From Kluyvera intermedia (GTDB taxonomy: Bacteria; Pseudomonadota; Gammaproteobacteria; Enterobacterales; Enterobacteriaceae), in the NCBI RefSeq assembly GCF_021440345.1, contig NZ_JAKCNS010000035.1:1-64000 (forward strand): a stretch of DNA of 64,000 nucleotides. Direction: 5' to 3'. Numbering within the stretch: position 1 is the first letter of the stretch; each line of letters opens with the position of its first letter. Under the pieces are notes generated by a model. It did no database searches. It had not been told where the DNA came from and saw only the letters and a program-made list of their open reading frames with translations. Below are positions 63,185-64,000 of this stretch, one piece after another. The translations under genes were made by a program, and so were the position numbers.

Positions 63185-63310
63185 ATGAACGAATTCAAGA
63201 GGTGTATCAGCGTGTTTAGCCACTCTCCTTTTAAAGTACGCTTGATGTTAATCGGTATGCTGTGCGACCTGTTCAACAGCAAGCCACCACAGGACACTCC
63301 GTCCCGCTAA
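63185..63310 (+). CDS. mntS: Small manganese chaperone/regulator protein MntS
   Basis: A 41-residue protein aligning with E. coli MntS (MNEFKRC...VFSHSPFKVRLMLIGMLCDLFNSKP). MntS is induced when Mn is scarce and raises the intracellular Mn pool by antagonising the exporter MntP. It has a strong AGGAGGA ribosome site at about 63175. In E. coli this locus was first annotated as the sRNA rybA. Repression by MntR is expected from the box upstream. Confidence 0.93.
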   Translation: MNEFKRCISVFSHSPFKVRLMLIGMLCDLFNSKPPQDTPSR

Positions 63311-63330
63311 GCGGCGTCGCGACGCCGCTT
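63309..63330 (+). other. Perfect palindrome after mntS
   Basis: A 22-bp perfect palindrome starts within the mntS stop codon (arms AAGCGGCGTC/GACGCCGCTT). There is no T tract; it may stabilise the mntS RNA 3' region. Confidence 0.5.
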
Positions 63331-63526
63331 CATCATCCTGTCACAATCCGCTGGCAAGCTACCCGTTTGCGCCCTAAATCCCCGCTTATTTTCTGGTTTT
63401 GTAATCGCCATCCCAAAACATTTCGTTATCAGCAGTTGACCCAATAATAAGCTGGCTTTATCTTCTTGCAGCCCTGTACTTTGCATCCCCCTCTTCACGC
63501 ATTGTCTGGTCAATAAAGAACCCTTG

Positions 63527-63553
63527 ACGCCAGGGGACGCACATGGCGTTTTT
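63527..63553 (+). terminator. Terminator-like hairpin before ybiP
   Basis: ACGCCA (63527-63532) pairs with TGGCGT (63544-63549), followed by TTTT, 13 bp before the ybiP start. It may end the mntS transcript or attenuate ybiP. Confidence 0.4.
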
Positions 63554-63566
63554 ATAGTTGCGATTT

Positions 63567-64000
63567 ATGAATCTAACCCTGAAAGACACCCTTGCCGCAC
63601 GTGGGCTTGCTATAAGCCCGTGGACGGGATTTTATTTTTTACAATCGATTCTAATTAACCTGGCGCTGGGCTATCCATTTAGTCTGCTGTATGCGGTGGC
63701 GTTTACCTGCGTGCTACATTTGCTGTGGCGCACGCTGCCAAAAGTGCAAAAGGTGATTCTGGGGGTTTATTCACTCGTCGCCGCGCTCTATTTCCCGTTC
63801 AGCACGGCCTACGGCGCACCCAACTTCAACACCCTGTTGGCGCTGCATTCCACCAACATGGAAGAGTCGACGGAAATCTTCACTATTTTCCCGTGGTACA
63901 GCTACCTGGTCGGCCTGTTTATTTTTGTACTTGGGGTCATTGCCGTTCGACGCAAACCTGCGGCAAAAACGCGCTGGAATCTGATGAATACGCTGTGCCT
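63567..64000 (+). CDS. ybiP: Phosphoethanolamine transferase-like protein YbiP, 5' part
   Basis: The first 144 codons of a membrane-anchored alkaline-phosphatase-superfamily transferase (EptA-like); the gene runs off the window end. The protein begins MNLTLKDTLAARGLAISPWTG and has several N-terminal helices. The conserved FNTLLALHSTNMEESTEI and FPWYSYL motifs match E. coli YbiP (OpgE), which adds phosphoethanolamine to osmoregulated periplasmic glucans. The catalytic domain is outside the window. The ribosome site is weak. Confidence 0.93.
   Translation, partial: MNLTLKDTLAARGLAISPWTGFYFLQSILINLALGYPFSLLYAVAFTCVLHLLWRTLPKVQKVILGVYSLVAALYFPFSTAYGAPNFNTLLALHSTNMEESTEIFTIFPWYSYLVGLFIFVLGVIAVRRKPAAKTRWNLMNTLC

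Overview
The window is chromosomal DNA of a member of the Enterobacteriaceae. Nearly every backbone gene has a close Escherichia coli counterpart, and the gene order is that of the E. coli 18-19 min region read backwards (artJ, rlmC, potFGHI, rimK, grxA, ybjL, mdfA, deoR, dacC, rimO, gsi, moeAB, pfl, ybiT, ldtB, mntR, ybiP). The accessory genes between these blocks, plus the absence of yliE/yliF, ybjH and yliI, point to a Klebsiella/Raoultella/Enterobacter-type genome rather than Escherichia. This is inferred from gene content only. No tRNA, rRNA, prophage, IS element or CRISPR array is seen.

Layout. 1-0.9 kb: artJ, the arginine-binding protein, with an ARG box. 0.9-4.9 kb: accessory block with a two-component system divergent from a cytochrome b, a Tat-lipoprotein molybdoenzyme of the sulfite oxidase/MsrP fold and a Met-rich repeat protein. 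5-11.3 kb: rlmC, ybjO and the putrescine transporter potFGHI, with a candidate sigma-54 promoter. 11.3-14.8 kb: ybjC-nfsA-rimK-ybjN, grxA, ybjM. 15-25 kb: ybjL, the sigma-E sRNA RybB, a GFA protein, rcdA/ybjJ/ybjI, mdfA, ybjG (BasR-type box), deoR, dacC, gstB. 25-33.6 kb: accessory carbohydrate island with LacI + GH5 + orphan ABC solute-binding protein, then a lac-like unit of GH42 beta-galactosidase, LacI and a LacY-type permease, with a lacO1-like operator and a perfect CRP site. 33.6-44.9 kb: bssR, rimO, the glutathione importer iaaA-gsiABCD, moeAB, fsaA. 45-50.7 kb: pflE-pflF glycyl-radical pair, sugar phosphatase ybiV and the DUF1479 protein ybiU. A conserved 14-bp inverted repeat lies before three of these units. 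50.7-55.8 kb: LacI regulator, ACS-family MFS permease and GH31 glycosidase. 55.8-64 kb: small secreted His-tailed protein, ybiT, ldtB, a GntR/GH1 unit with twin palindromic operators, ybiR-mntR, mntS and the start of ybiP.

How the genes work together. Three inserted sugar modules each pair a dedicated repressor with intracellular glycosidases and, in two cases, an MFS permease. They sit between conserved housekeeping genes. The most intriguing block is at 0.9-4.9 kb. It combines a sensor/regulator, a membrane cytochrome, a periplasm-facing molybdoenzyme and a secreted peptide whose mature part has 16 Met in 76 residues. The layout resembles the hypochlorite-scavenging MrpX/YedY1 arrangement described in Azospira and suggests a periplasmic methionine redox buffer.
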